64,000 nt of DNA from CAIUGU01 sp963819685 (GTDB lineage Bacteria > Pseudomonadota > Gammaproteobacteria > Steroidobacterales > Steroidobacteraceae). The stretch is from contig CAWFXI010000007.1 in assembly GCA_963819685.1 (NCBI GenBank), positions 496,001 through 560,000 of the forward strand, read 5' to 3'. Of this stretch, positions 16,406 through 25,694 are shown one piece after another (position 1 is the first letter of the stretch; each line of letters starts with the position of its first letter). A model generated the notes under the pieces. That model saw only the letters and a program-made list of their open reading frames with translations. It ran no database searches and was not told where the DNA came from. Made by a program: the position numbers and the translations under genes.

Positions 16406-17434
16406 TTGGCTGCGCTGGCCAGCACTTCCGTGCATGCACAGGAGCAGCCGGCGGCGCCGGAATTCGTCAGCCATCTCGAGCGAGTAGCGCACCGGCAACT
16501 GCTGCGCGGCTTGAGGGTTGAATCACAAGTGATCGAGGCGCTGGGTAACGGGGATTTTGCAGTCGCCGTTGATCGCTTGTCAGCCGGTGCCGCCCAATCG
16601 CAGCCCTTCAACATCGCGTTGATCCGTCTGCAGCGTGATTGCGCACGACTCGTGCAGTCACCGACAACGCTCGATCCGGCACGACTGGACAAACTGCGCA
16701 CGGACCTGATGGAACCGCGCGCCTCCCGCGTCATTGCGATCATCGATGCCCAGAACGAATACACGAAGAAGGCGCAGGCAAGCTGCAGGAATGCGCGTTT
16801 CGACCTGCGGCAGATTGATACCCGGCTCAGGCAGGCAGCGGACATGGGTGACGCGGTCAGTGCCACCGAGCTCGCGCGCTATACCAATGATCCGGCACGG
16901 CGCGAAGCGTTGCTGGTCGCGGCCGCCGCCAGTAACTACGCGCCGGCGCAACACGCCCTGGCGCAAAGTCGTGTGGTTGGCGTGCAGCGTGGCCTCTCCA
17001 CGGAAAACGTGGCGTCCATCCGCATCCTGCTGAAACAGGCCGGGCAGACATTGCCGATGGCGAAGCTCGACTTTGCGAATTGCGTCGCCGTCGGTTGCGA
17101 TGGGCATCCCGCCGATGCGCCCACCGCAGCCGTCTTCGGAGTCGATGCTGCCCGCGACGGCGAATCAGCCGCCTATCCCGCCATCATGCGCATGCCCTGG
17201 CGGGCACGGCTAAAGCCGGAAGAAATCATCGCGTGGCAGTACTTCGGCGATCGCCTGAACGAGGCCGGTTGCATGGGGGAGGGATATGTCGGCGCTGCGA
17301 TCAATTTCGCGCAGACGCTTGCGCAGCTCGAGAAGGGCGTGAAGCCTGATGTGCTCAGCGCAGGACGACAGCTGGCAGATCGTTACTGGACAGACTATGC
17401 AGGCAGAGCGAAGAAGGAGCAGCTCTGCGAATAA
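16406..17434 (+). CDS. Unrecognised secreted protein with Sel1-like segment, start probably broken
   Basis: I do not recognise this protein. The frame encodes the end of a signal peptide (ALAALASTSVHAQ) and about 330 residues with six or more Cys, including CRNARFDLRQID and NCVAVGCDG. One stretch (REALLVAAAASNYAPAQHAL) resembles a Sel1/TPR repeat. The only usable in-frame start is TTG 16406, which gives a signal peptide too short to work. An ATG at 16359 is in another frame and, with one added base before 16390, would give a complete signal peptide. This suggests a one-base deletion in the sequence. Confidence 0.55.
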   Translation: MAALASTSVHAQEQPAAPEFVSHLERVAHRQLLRGLRVESQVIEALGNGDFAVAVDRLSAGAAQSQPFNIALIRLQRDCARLVQSPTTLDPARLDKLRTDLMEPRASRVIAIIDAQNEYTKKAQASCRNARFDLRQIDTRLRQAADMGDAVSATELARYTNDPARREALLVAAAASNYAPAQHALAQSRVVGVQRGLSTENVASIRILLKQAGQTLPMAKLDFANCVAVGCDGHPADAPTAAVFGVDAARDGESAAYPAIMRMPWRARLKPEEIIAWQYFGDRLNEAGCMGEGYVGAAINFAQTLAQLEKGVKPDVLSAGRQLADRYWTDYAGRAKKEQLCE

Positions 17435-17443
17435 GAAGGGAAG

Positions 17444-17598
17444 GCCAACTTCGTTGGCAAATGGACTAACGTCATATGGCCGGTTTTGCCGGCAAATGGC
17501 TGACTCTCGTCAGCAAACAGACCCTCTGATTGCTCGTCTGAGCCATTTGTCGACAGAGTCGACCATTTGCCGTGAGGCCATTTGCGGACAGAGTCCGC
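17444..17598. repeat. Array of small covarying hairpins between convergent genes (array A)
   Basis: Seven small hairpins alternate with 5-nt linkers. Left half: GCCAAC-TTC-GTTGGC (17444-17458), GAC-TAAC-GTC (17464-17473), GCCGG-TTTTG-CCGGC (17479-17493) and GCTGAC-TCTC-GTCAGC (17499-17514), joined by AAATG, ATATG and AAATG. Right half: GTCGAC-AGA-GTCGAC (17549-17563), GCC-GTGA-GGC (17569-17578) and GCGGAC-AGA-GTCCGC (17584-17598), joined by CATTT. The linkers of the two halves are reverse complements, so the whole array is a mirror. Stem sequences differ but stay complementary. It fills the gap between a plus- and a minus-strand gene. Confidence 0.85.
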
Positions 17599-17613
17599 CT
17601 CTTACCGGCCGGC

Positions 17614-17901
17614 TCAGGCGGGCGCCCTGTCCACCAGCAACACCGTTCCATCGACGCCCGTCACTCGCACCTTGGCGCCTGCCGGCAGATTGGGACCCCG
17701 CACGGCCCAGTCACGATTACCTAGCCGGATACGACCCGCGCCGTTCTCCAGCGCCTGATCGAGAACCAGCGCCTGGCCGATGTGCTTCAGACCTAAGCGG
17801 TGGTCGGCCGTTGGGCTAGCAAGCTCCAGCTGGCGGGCACGGAACTGCCGCCAGAAATAGAACGCGAAGACCAGCGACGCAAAGATGAGGAACCAGATCA
17901 T
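17614..17901 (-). CDS. Small NfeD-like membrane protein with OB-fold
   Basis: The 95 residues have one N-terminal membrane helix (MIWFLIFASLVFAFYFWRQF). A soluble C-terminal part (GQALVLDQALENGAGRIRLG, then GAKVRVTGVDGTVLLVDR) resembles the OB-fold of NfeD proteins. NfeD partners of SPFH/stomatin proteins usually have more membrane helices, and no stomatin gene is nearby, so the function is open. ATG 17901 is preferred because upstream codons add no hydrophobic or conserved sequence. A 168-bp spacer separates it from mnmG. Confidence 0.6.
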   Translation of the reverse strand: MIWFLIFASLVFAFYFWRQFRARQLELASPTADHRLGLKHIGQALVLDQALENGAGRIRLGNRDWAVRGPNLPAGAKVRVTGVDGTVLLVDRAPA

Positions 17902-18011
17902 AGGTGCTACAGGTTGAGGGGAGAGTCCCGGGTGCGCGCACCGTAGCAAACCGGGCGGCAGCGGAGCGCCGACGCGTTCACAATCCGTTGAATAGAGGGC
18001 TTTACCCAGGT

Positions 18012-18078
18012 GAAGGGCTTGCCTCGCGAAGGGGGCTTGCCCTCGAACAGGGACTAGCCTCGAAGGGTACTAGCGCTC
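18012..18078. repeat. Four tandem 17-bp repeats overlapping the mnmG 3' end
   Basis: Units at 18012-18027 (16 bp), 18028-18044, 18045-18061 and 18062-18078 follow the consensus GAAGGGnnCTnGCCCTC. The last unit covers the mnmG stop codon. Some units contain a GGGC-TT-GCCC hairpin. Confidence 0.65.
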
Positions 18079-20010
18079 GGTGCCTGTCGGCTGCGATGGG
18101 CGATTGAGGTAGACGCTGCGCTTTTTCAGATGGACCAGCAGCAGTGACAGGGCAGCGGGAGTGACGCCGGGTACGCGCCCGGCCTGGCCCAGCGTCTGGG
18201 GACGGGCCTCCGTCAGTCGTTGCCGAACCTCATGAGAAAGGCCCCTGACTTCGATGTAGTTGAGGGAGGGTGGCAGCGCCGTGTCCTCGTTACGGCTCTG
18301 TCGCTCGATTTCTTTGGTCTGCCGATCGAGGTACCCCGTGTACTTCGCCTGCACGTCGATCTGGACTGCGATCTGCTCAAGCAGCCGCTCATCGCCTGCC
18401 AGCGTGGCGTCGTCCAGAGTGCCGACGGTAGGCAGCGCTGTCAGGCGCTGGTAGCTGACTTCCGGGCGGCGGAGCAGATCGAACGCCCATGCTTCTCTCG
18501 TCAGCGGCGCGCCGAACACTTCGTTTGCAGCCTGCTCCGACAGGTGATGCGGATGTACGATGGTCTGCGCCAGCCGGGCAAGCTCGCGATCGACCGCGGC
18601 GCGCTTGGTCTCGAAGAAACGCCAGCGTTCATCATCGACCAGCCCAAGCAACCGGCCTTGAGGCGTGAGCCTGAGGTCGGCATTGTCCTCGCGCAAAGAC
18701 AATCGGTATTCCGCGCGACTCGTGAACATGCGATAGGGTTCGCTGACGCCACGGGTAATGAGGTCATCGACCAGCACGCCGAGATAGGCTTCACCGCGCT
18801 TCGGCCACCACGGTTCGAGACCGCTCGCCTTGAGCGATGCGTTGAGTCCGGCCAGCAGACCCTGCGCGGCGGCTTCTTCATAGCCGGTGGTGCCGTTGAT
18901 CTGGCCTGCAAAATACAGCCCTGCAACAAACTTCGTTTCCAGGCTGTAGTTCAGGTCCCGCGGATCGAAATAGTCATACTCGATCGCGTATCCGGGCCGC
19001 GTGATATGGGCGTTTTCGAAGCCTCGGATCGAGCGGACGAGTTCGTACTGGACATCGAACGGGAGACTGGTCGAGATGCCGTTGGGGTAGACCTCAGGCG
19101 TCGAGAGGCCTTCAGGTTCGATGAAGATCTGGTGCGAACCCTTGTCGGCAAACCGGACCACCTTGTCTTCGACGGACGGACAGTAGCGCGGACCCACACC
19201 TTCGATCACGCCGGTGAACAGCGGTGAACGGTCGGTGGCCGAGCGGATGATGTCGTGGGTCCGTTCGTTGGTCGCCGTGATGTGGCAAGGCAGCTGCTGC
19301 GGATGCTGGCTGCGCTGGCCGAGATAGGAAAACACCGGAGCTGGATCATCGCCCGGCTGCACCGTCAAGCCTTCGTAGTTGATCGTGCGGCCATCGATCC
19401 GCGGCGGCGTCCCGGTCTTCAACCGACCCACGCGAAATGGCAGCGCCCGCAATCGCTCGGCCAGCCGGTTCGAAGGCGGATCGCCCGCGCGTCCGCCCTG
19501 AGTGTTCGTGAGACCGATGTGAATCTTGCCGCCGAGGAACGTGCCAACGGTAAGCACCACGCAAGGTGCATGGAACTCGATGCCCATCAGCGTGACGACG
19601 CCGCGGACCTGGCCCCTGTCCACGATCAGATCCGCCACTTCCTGCTGGAATAGCGTCAGATTGGGCTGGTGCTCGAGTAGAAAGCGAATGGCCTGCTTGT
19701 ACAGCACCCGATCCGCCTGCACCCGTGTCGCCCGGACTGCCGGGCCCTTGCTCGCGTTCAGCGTACGGAACTGGATGCCGGCGCGATCCGCCGCGTGTGC
19801 CATCGCACCGCCCAGCGCGTCGATCTCCTTGACCAGATGCCCTTTGCCGATGCCGCCGATGGCCGGGTTGCAGCTCATCTGCCCCAGCGTCTCGATGCTC
19901 TGGGTCAACAGCAGGGTACGCGAACCCCTCCGGGCAGCCGCCAGGGCGGCCTCGGTACCGGCGTGGCCGCCGCCAATGACGATGACGTCGAAGGGTGTGG
20001 GATAGCGCAT
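18070..20010 (-). CDS. mnmG: tRNA uridine-5-carboxymethylaminomethyl modification enzyme MnmG
   Basis: MnmG works with MnmE to make cmnm5U34 in tRNA. The FAD-binding motif IGGGHAGTEAALAAARRG is at the N-terminus (GxGxxG at residues 13-18). The family signatures GSHQIFIEPEGL and NGTTGYEEAAAQGLLAG are present. The 646 residues are slightly more than in E. coli. Its partner mnmE is 18 kb away (38.1 kb) on the same strand, with accessory genes between them. A weak TAGAAT -10-like element lies just upstream. Confidence 0.97.
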   Translation of the reverse strand: MRYPTPFDVIVIGGGHAGTEAALAAARRGSRTLLLTQSIETLGQMSCNPAIGGIGKGHLVKEIDALGGAMAHAADRAGIQFRTLNASKGPAVRATRVQADRVLYKQAIRFLLEHQPNLTLFQQEVADLIVDRGQVRGVVTLMGIEFHAPCVVLTVGTFLGGKIHIGLTNTQGGRAGDPPSNRLAERLRALPFRVGRLKTGTPPRIDGRTINYEGLTVQPGDDPAPVFSYLGQRSQHPQQLPCHITATNERTHDIIRSATDRSPLFTGVIEGVGPRYCPSVEDKVVRFADKGSHQIFIEPEGLSTPEVYPNGISTSLPFDVQYELVRSIRGFENAHITRPGYAIEYDYFDPRDLNYSLETKFVAGLYFAGQINGTTGYEEAAAQGLLAGLNASLKASGLEPWWPKRGEAYLGVLVDDLITRGVSEPYRMFTSRAEYRLSLREDNADLRLTPQGRLLGLVDDERWRFFETKRAAVDRELARLAQTIVHPHHLSEQAANEVFGAPLTREAWAFDLLRRPEVSYQRLTALPTVGTLDDATLAGDERLLEQIAVQIDVQAKYTGYLDRQTKEIERQSRNEDTALPPSLNYIEVRGLSHEVRQRLTEARPQTLGQAGRVPGVTPAALSLLLVHLKKRSVYLNRPSQPTGTER

Positions 20011-20033
20011 GGGGGGCGCATTCTAGCAGGCTG

Positions 20034-21615
20034 ATGCAACGTGACCGAGTCTGCTTTACAGCCTCGAAGTCCGCAGCCACCATCGGCAGCGTGCAACTCC
20101 CCGACAATTCAAACGCGATCCCTCGTGGGTTGCCTCGATGCTCTGGCCCCTGGCGAGCGGTAGCGACAGCCCTGCTGAGCCTCACTGCTGCCAGCAGTTG
20201 GTCAGCGCAGCCCGCTCCGACAGCCCTCAAGCTGACTGACTGTCGCCTGGAGAGCCCGGCGGGGATCGGCGCGGTTCCTGCCCGCTGCGGGCATCTCAGT
20301 GTCGCCGAAAATCCCGCGGCTCCCTCAGGCAGACACATCGACCTTCATGTCGCCATCGTGCCGGCCCTCAACCGCCGCGCGCAGCCCGACCCGCTGTTCG
20401 TGCTGGCCGGGGGGCCCGGTCAGGCGGCGAGCGATTTCTATGCGTCTTTTGCGTCCGCGTTTGCAGCGATCGGGCGTGATCGTGACATCGTGCTGGTCGA
20501 CCAGCGCGGCACCGGGCGCTCGGCGCCGCTCAACTGTGAATATCCAGAGGATCCGGAAGTCCTGGTGGTGGATGCCGGCAAACTCAAGGCAGCGACGCTC
20601 GAGTGCCTGCGCGCATTGACAGGCGATCCGAAGTACTACACGACCAGCGTGGCCGTGCGTGATCTCGAAGCAGTTCGCGAGGCGATTGGTGCGGCACGAG
20701 ATCAACCTGTACGGCGTGTCATACGGAACTCGCGTCGCCCAGCACTACCTGAGAAAGTTTCCGCAGCGGGTCCGGACGATCGTGCTCGATGGCGCTGTGC
20801 CGCCAGCAGTACTGCTCGGTCCTGACATGGCGCTGGATGCACAGCGGGCGCTTGATACGATTCTTGACCGCTGCGAACAGGATCCGCTCTGCACGCAGCG
20901 ATTCCCCAGCATCGCCACTGAGTTCAGGGCGCTGTCAGACAAGCTGCGAACGCCGGTCAGCCTGACGCTGCCGGACCCGGTCACCGGCGCCTTGAGGACG
21001 ATGGAATTCGGCCTTCCCCACCTGGGTGGCGTGGTCCGTCTGCTGTCGTACTCCGATGCAACCGCCGCGCTACTGCCAGCTCTCATCCATAACGCCCAGG
21101 CGAACGGCAACTTCGCACCCCTCGCCGCCCAGTATTTGCTCATCGAACAGGCCATCGAAAGCCAGTTCGCCTATGGCATGCAGAACGCGGTGGTGTGTAC
21201 CGAAGATCTGCCACTGATAGATCAGCAGCAGGTGGACAACCAGGCACTCGCCACGACGTACCTCGGCACTGCGTCGCTCGAAGGCCTGACCGCCATCTGC
21301 AGTGTCTGGCCACAAGGCGTACTCGATGAGGACCTGCATCATCCACTCTCGAGTGATGCGCCCGTGCTGATCCTGTCGGGAGGCAACGATCCGATCACGC
21401 CGCTCAGATATGCGCAAAGCGTGCTGACGCAGTTTCGCAACGGACGCCTCGTAGTGGTGAATGGCTATGGTCACGGACAGCTGGCCTCGCCCTGCATTCC
21501 GGGAATGCTCGCGCGATTCCTGGACCGTGGCACAACGACGGGCCTCGACACTGACTGCGTAAGCGAAATCCGGGCTGCGCCATTCTTCCTCGACTTCAGC
21601 GGGCCTGCGCCGTGA
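20034..21615 (+). pseudogene. Alpha/beta hydrolase (TAP-like), interrupted by a frameshift
   Basis: The reading frame from 20034 encodes a signal peptide and the first half of a secreted alpha/beta hydrolase (FVLAGGPGQAASDFY, IVLVDQRGTGRSAPL). Near 20690-20702 the similarity moves to another frame, which continues with the nucleophile elbow GVSYGTR, the acid site SGGNDPITP and the histidine region GYGHGQL, to a stop at 21615. The arrangement matches the TAP C-terminal hydrolase family. One extra base relative to an intact gene would explain it. All catalytic residues lie after the break. TTG 20130 is an alternative start with a tighter signal peptide. The end overlaps the ABC gene by 4 nt. 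Confidence 0.8.
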
Positions 21616-22340
21616 TTGAGGTGCGGAATCTTGCGAAGCGGTTCGGCAGCATCGAAGCCGTTCGCGATGTGAGCTTCAAGGCGCTGGACGGGCGCGTCAC
21701 AGGATTGCTGGGTCCCAATGGCGCCGGCAAGTCCACCTGCCTGCGCATTCTGTACACCGCGATCAAGGCGGATAGCGGATCGGCCAGCATCAATGGCAAC
21801 GACTGCGCTGTTCAAGCGCTTGCTGTGCGACGGGAACTTGGCGTCCTGCCGCACGCGACCGGCCTGTATCCGAAGCTCACGGCACGCGAAAACATCCGTT
21901 ACTTCGGGGAATTGCATGGGCTGTCTGGCGACCCGCTGGAGCGCAGCATCGACACCCTGCTCACGCGCCTCGATCTGACCGATATCGCTGACCGTCGCGC
22001 GCAGGGATTCTCGCAAGGCCAGCGAATCAAGGTCGCGCTGGCGCGAGCGCTGGTGCATGAGCCACGCACCATCATTCTCGACGAACCGACGAACGGCCTC
22101 GACGTCATGGCGATCCGCCACCTGCGCGATCTCATCCGCAAACTTCGCGACGATGGCTGTTGCGTGCTGCTGTCCAGTCACGTGATGCAGGAAATCGACG
22201 CGCTGTGTGACGATCTCGTCATCATCAGCAATGGCCGTGTGGTGATGCAGGGCTCGCAGGATGAGCTGCTGGCTGCCACCGGCTGCGTCGACCTCGAGGA
22301 AGCCTTTGTGCACCTCACCCGGTCGGAGCAACCCGCTTGA
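21612..22340 (+). CDS. ABC transporter ATP-binding protein (NatA-like)
   Basis: This is the ATPase of a two-gene ABC exporter. Walker A LLGPNGAGKSTCLR, an unusual signature FSQGQRIKVALARAL in place of LSGGQ, Walker B TIILDEPTNGLDV and the H-loop SSHVM are all present. The FSQGQ signature and overall pattern are typical of the NatA sodium-exporter group. GTG 21612 overlaps the hydrolase stop by 4 nt, and the end overlaps the permease start by 4 nt, indicating translational coupling. Confidence 0.88.
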   Translation: MIEVRNLAKRFGSIEAVRDVSFKALDGRVTGLLGPNGAGKSTCLRILYTAIKADSGSASINGNDCAVQALAVRRELGVLPHATGLYPKLTARENIRYFGELHGLSGDPLERSIDTLLTRLDLTDIADRRAQGFSQGQRIKVALARALVHEPRTIILDEPTNGLDVMAIRHLRDLIRKLRDDGCCVLLSSHVMQEIDALCDDLVIISNGRVVMQGSQDELLAATGCVDLEEAFVHLTRSEQPA

Positions 22341-23518
22341 CCACACCGGTGCTGGTCGTTGCTGGCAAGGAAATCCGCGAGAACCTGCGCGACAGACGGA
22401 CGTTGTTCTCTGCGTTGATCTTCGGGCCTTTGTTCGGACCGCTGCTCTTCGCTTTGATGATGACGCTCACGCTGGATCGTGCCGTCAGCAACCTGGATGC
22501 GCCGCTTGAGCTCGCCGTCGCCGGCCAGTCGCTGGCGCCGAATCTGATGCGCTATCTGGAGGAGAACGGCACGACCTTGAAGCCGGCGCCGCCGACGCTT
22601 GCTGCAGCACAGGCTGCCGTACGGGCGGGTGATATCGATCTGGTGCTGGTCGTTCCCGAGCAATACGTAGAGCAGTTGAGTCGCGGCCAGCCGGCGCCGC
22701 TTGAACTCGTCTGGGACAGTTCCAACAACCAGGTCAGCAAGCACGCGACGCGCGCGCATGCACTGCTGCAGGCATATGGCCGTCAGCTTGCCGCGCTTCG
22801 TCTGCAGGCTCGAGGCATCAGTCCGGTCACGATCGTGCCCATCGATGTGCGCAATGTGGATGTGTCCACACCGGCCGGCCGGTCGGTACTGGTGCTCGGG
22901 ATGATGACCTATCTGATTCTGTTCGCCACCTTGATGGGAGGGCTGTATCTCGCCATCGATTCAACGGCAGGTGAACGCGAGCGAGGCTCTCTGGAGGCCT
23001 TGCTGACGTTACCAGTGGAACGTGGTGTGCTGATCCGGGGCAAGATTCTCGGCACCTCCCTGTTCATGACGATTTCGCTCGCACTCACCGTCGCGGCGTT
23101 TACGTTAAGCCTCAGGTGGGTGCCGCTTGAAACGCTGGGCATGTCCGCGAATTTCGGCATCAAGGTGGCATTGCAGGTGTTTGCTGTCACGCTGCCCTTC
23201 GTTCCGCTCGGTGCCGCGCTGATGACGGTGATCGCGTCGTTTACGCGCAGCTACAAGGAAGCCCAGACCTGGGTGGCGCTGGTCCTGTTGATCCCGACGC
23301 TGCCGATCCTGGTGGCGAGCCTGTATTCGCTGAAGGAGAAGGTGTGGCTGATGGCGATTCCTTCGCTGAGCCAGCATCTGCTGATTACCCAGCTGCTCCG
23401 CGGCGACGTACTCAAGCCCTTAAATCTCCTCATTTCGATCACTGCGAGCCTGGCGATCGGAGCACTGCTGGTCGGCTTGGCAATGCGGCTGTACCGACGG
23501 GAAGCCATCCTCGGATAG
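22337..23518 (+). CDS. ABC transporter permease (NatB-like)
   Basis: The 393-residue membrane protein has one N-terminal helix (LIFGPLFGPLLFALMMTLTL), a periplasmic domain of about 150 residues, and about five C-terminal helices. This is the ABC-2/NatB topology. The conserved ERERGSLEALLTLPVERGVLIRGK segment between helices is characteristic. TTG 22337 overlaps the ATPase stop. The pair probably exports Na+, a drug or another small molecule; the substrate cannot be read from the sequence. Confidence 0.85.
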   Translation: MTTPVLVVAGKEIRENLRDRRTLFSALIFGPLFGPLLFALMMTLTLDRAVSNLDAPLELAVAGQSLAPNLMRYLEENGTTLKPAPPTLAAAQAAVRAGDIDLVLVVPEQYVEQLSRGQPAPLELVWDSSNNQVSKHATRAHALLQAYGRQLAALRLQARGISPVTIVPIDVRNVDVSTPAGRSVLVLGMMTYLILFATLMGGLYLAIDSTAGERERGSLEALLTLPVERGVLIRGKILGTSLFMTISLALTVAAFTLSLRWVPLETLGMSANFGIKVALQVFAVTLPFVPLGAALMTVIASFTRSYKEAQTWVALVLLIPTLPILVASLYSLKEKVWLMAIPSLSQHLLITQLLRGDVLKPLNLLISITASLAIGALLVGLAMRLYRREAILG

Positions 23519-23610
23519 GGCCTTTGGCTGATTCAGCCCCGGTTCACCGTCAGGGCGTCATTCTTTGCCTCCATGAGGCCTTAAAGGGTCTTTGGGTGGA
23601 GAACACTGAC

Positions 23611-25616
23611 ATGCGCACTCCCTGGATTTCTTACCTCCGCACGCTGGCCCTGGCGGCTGTGCTCAGCCTTCCCGTGGCGCACTCTGCAGCCGCCCAGGAA
23701 GTTGCGGAAAGCGAGGATCCTCCGGATCGCGTGGCGCGCCTCAGCTATCGCAAAGGCGATGTAACGCTCGAGGAAGCCGGTTCGTCGGAGCGTTCCGCCG
23801 CGCTGCTGAACCGTCCGTTGACGACCGGCGACCAGCTGTGGGCCGACCGGGATTCCCGAGCCGAACTGCAGGTGGGCTCGGCGACGCTGCATCTCGATGA
23901 ATACACCGGCCATCGAACTCAAGGATCTCGGCAGTGACACCTGCGCGTTGCGCTCAACGAAGGCGTACTGACGGTCCACGTCCGTGATGTCGGCCGTACC
24001 GAAACCATCGAAATCGACACGCCGAATGCGATCGTCTCTCTCACGGAACCCGGCGAATATTCGATCGAAGTCAACCAGGGTGGCGACACGACCGTGGTCA
24101 AGGTGCGCGACGGCGCAAGTACCGTGGAGAGCGGCGAGCAGGGTTCGCGCGTCTATCACGTGGATGCTGGCCGCCAGGGCATCTTCACCGGGCAAGGACC
24201 GGCTCTCTGCCGCCATTGACAAGGTGGACGGCCGCAGCGACTTCGAGAAGTGGGCCGACGATCGCGAGGAGCGGGCTGCCCGCTCGGAATCCACGCGGTA
24301 TGTCTCCAGGGAAGTCATCGGCTACGAGGATCTGGATGAGTATGGCTACTGGCGCTCGGAGCCGGAATACGGCCACGTCTGGTATCCCCGTTCGGTCGCC
24401 GTCGGCTGGGCACCGTACCGGTATGGGCATTGGGTCTGGGTGGGCCCCTGGGGCTGGACCTGGATGGATGACGCGCCGTGGGGCTTCGCTCCGTTTCACT
24501 ACGGACGCTGGGCCCATGTAGGCAGCCGCTGGGGTTGGGTCCCCGGTCCGCGTGCCTATCGCCCGGTGTATGCCCCAGCGCTCGTCGCCTGGGTGGGCGG
24601 GCCCTCGGTCAGCGTGTCTGTCTCGTTCGGCAGCGGCATCGGCTGGTTTCCGCTTGGTCCGCGTGAGGTGTACGTGCCTGGCTATCGCGCCAGCCCGTAC
24701 CACATCAACAACGTGAACATCTCCAACACGGTGATCATCAACTCGAATCACATTCACAGCGCATACGTGGACCGGGGTCGCAATGAGCACTACGCGTATC
24801 GCGGCCGCGGCGACGCGGTGACAGTGGTCTCGCGCGACGACTTCACGCGCGGCAGACCGGTCGAGCGCCATCAGATCCGCGGGAACGATTGGGACCGCGG
24901 CAACATCGAGCCGAATACGCTGAGCCCGGAGCGAGGTCCGGGATCGCAATTCCGCAGGCAACCGCCCGTCGGACAGAGCCGGGGCCGGGACCGGAAATCG
25001 AGCGTGGACGCAACAGTGTTCCGCGCGGCACCACCAACCGCGATTCGTTTGCGCAGGAAGACGATCGTCGCAGCCAACCGAGCGAGCGAGTTCCCCGCCA
25101 GCAGATCGTACTGACAACCGCGACCTTCCCCGGGGAGGAAACCGTTCTGGCGATTCACCGGATGCGTCGCCCAGAACCTGGGGTCGAGCAACTGTGTACC
25201 AGCCTGCCGTTTCGACCGAGAAACAGGACAGGACCCGAACAGAAGTAGCGGCCATTGACCGGCGCGAGCAACAGTACCGGCAACCCGCTGCGCCAGATGT
25301 GGATCGTCGTGCACCGCGGAGCGAGCCGCGAGCCGACAGGCCGGAAAGGGAAAGCGTTCGTTCCTTCAACTCCGGCACCCCGGGCGGCAAGCCCTACGGA
25401 GAACAACGGGGGCGCAGTTTCGAACCCTCGCGGGGTCAGACGCCGGTGCAGGCGAGTCCCCAGCCGCAGGCTTCAAGGCAGTTTGAACAACCGCGAGGCA
25501 ACGTCAGCGGCGGCGGCGGAAACGGTGGGGTGCAGTCCCGGGGGCAGCAGTCTGACGGCCAGGCACAGAAGGGCGGATACCAGGGTCGGGGCGGACGACA
25601 AGGCGGCAAGGACTAG
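23611..25616 (+). pseudogene. FecR-domain / DUF6600 secreted protein, broken by several frameshifts
   Basis: Pieces of one protein run through three frames. From ATG 23611 come a signal peptide and DRVARLSYRKGDVTLEEAG. The FecR-type region (IELKDLGSD, LNEGVLTVHVRD) follows with breaks near 23905 and 23939. After a break near 24190 comes the DUF6600 part, rich in Tyr and Trp (EPEYGHVWYP, GRWAHVGSRWGWVPGPRAYR). After breaks near 24990 and 25110 a low-complexity Arg/Gln/Gly/Pro tail ends in GGRQGGKD. Five single-base indels (plus and minus) are needed to join about 668 codons. It is either a decaying gene or poor sequence. A GGTGGAG ribosome binding site stands before the start. Confidence 0.75.
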
Positions 25617-25694
25617 CTGCAATAGAGGCTATCCAGAATTAACATCGATGTCATAAACATTGATGCTTTCTACAGGATCGTTAAGCTACGTTGA

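Noticed and set aside
17444..17598. CRISPR array
   Set aside because: There is no constant direct repeat with unique spacers; units are palindromes of 10-16 nt with 5-nt linkers, and no cas gene is nearby.
20690..20702. Programmed ribosomal frameshifting in the hydrolase and other broken genes
   Set aside because: The break points share no slippery heptamer or common downstream structure, and both directions of shift occur.
24185..25390. 401-codon minus-strand frame across the FecR/DUF6600 gene
   Set aside because: The plus strand encodes recognisable DUF6600 blocks; the antisense frame has no known motif.
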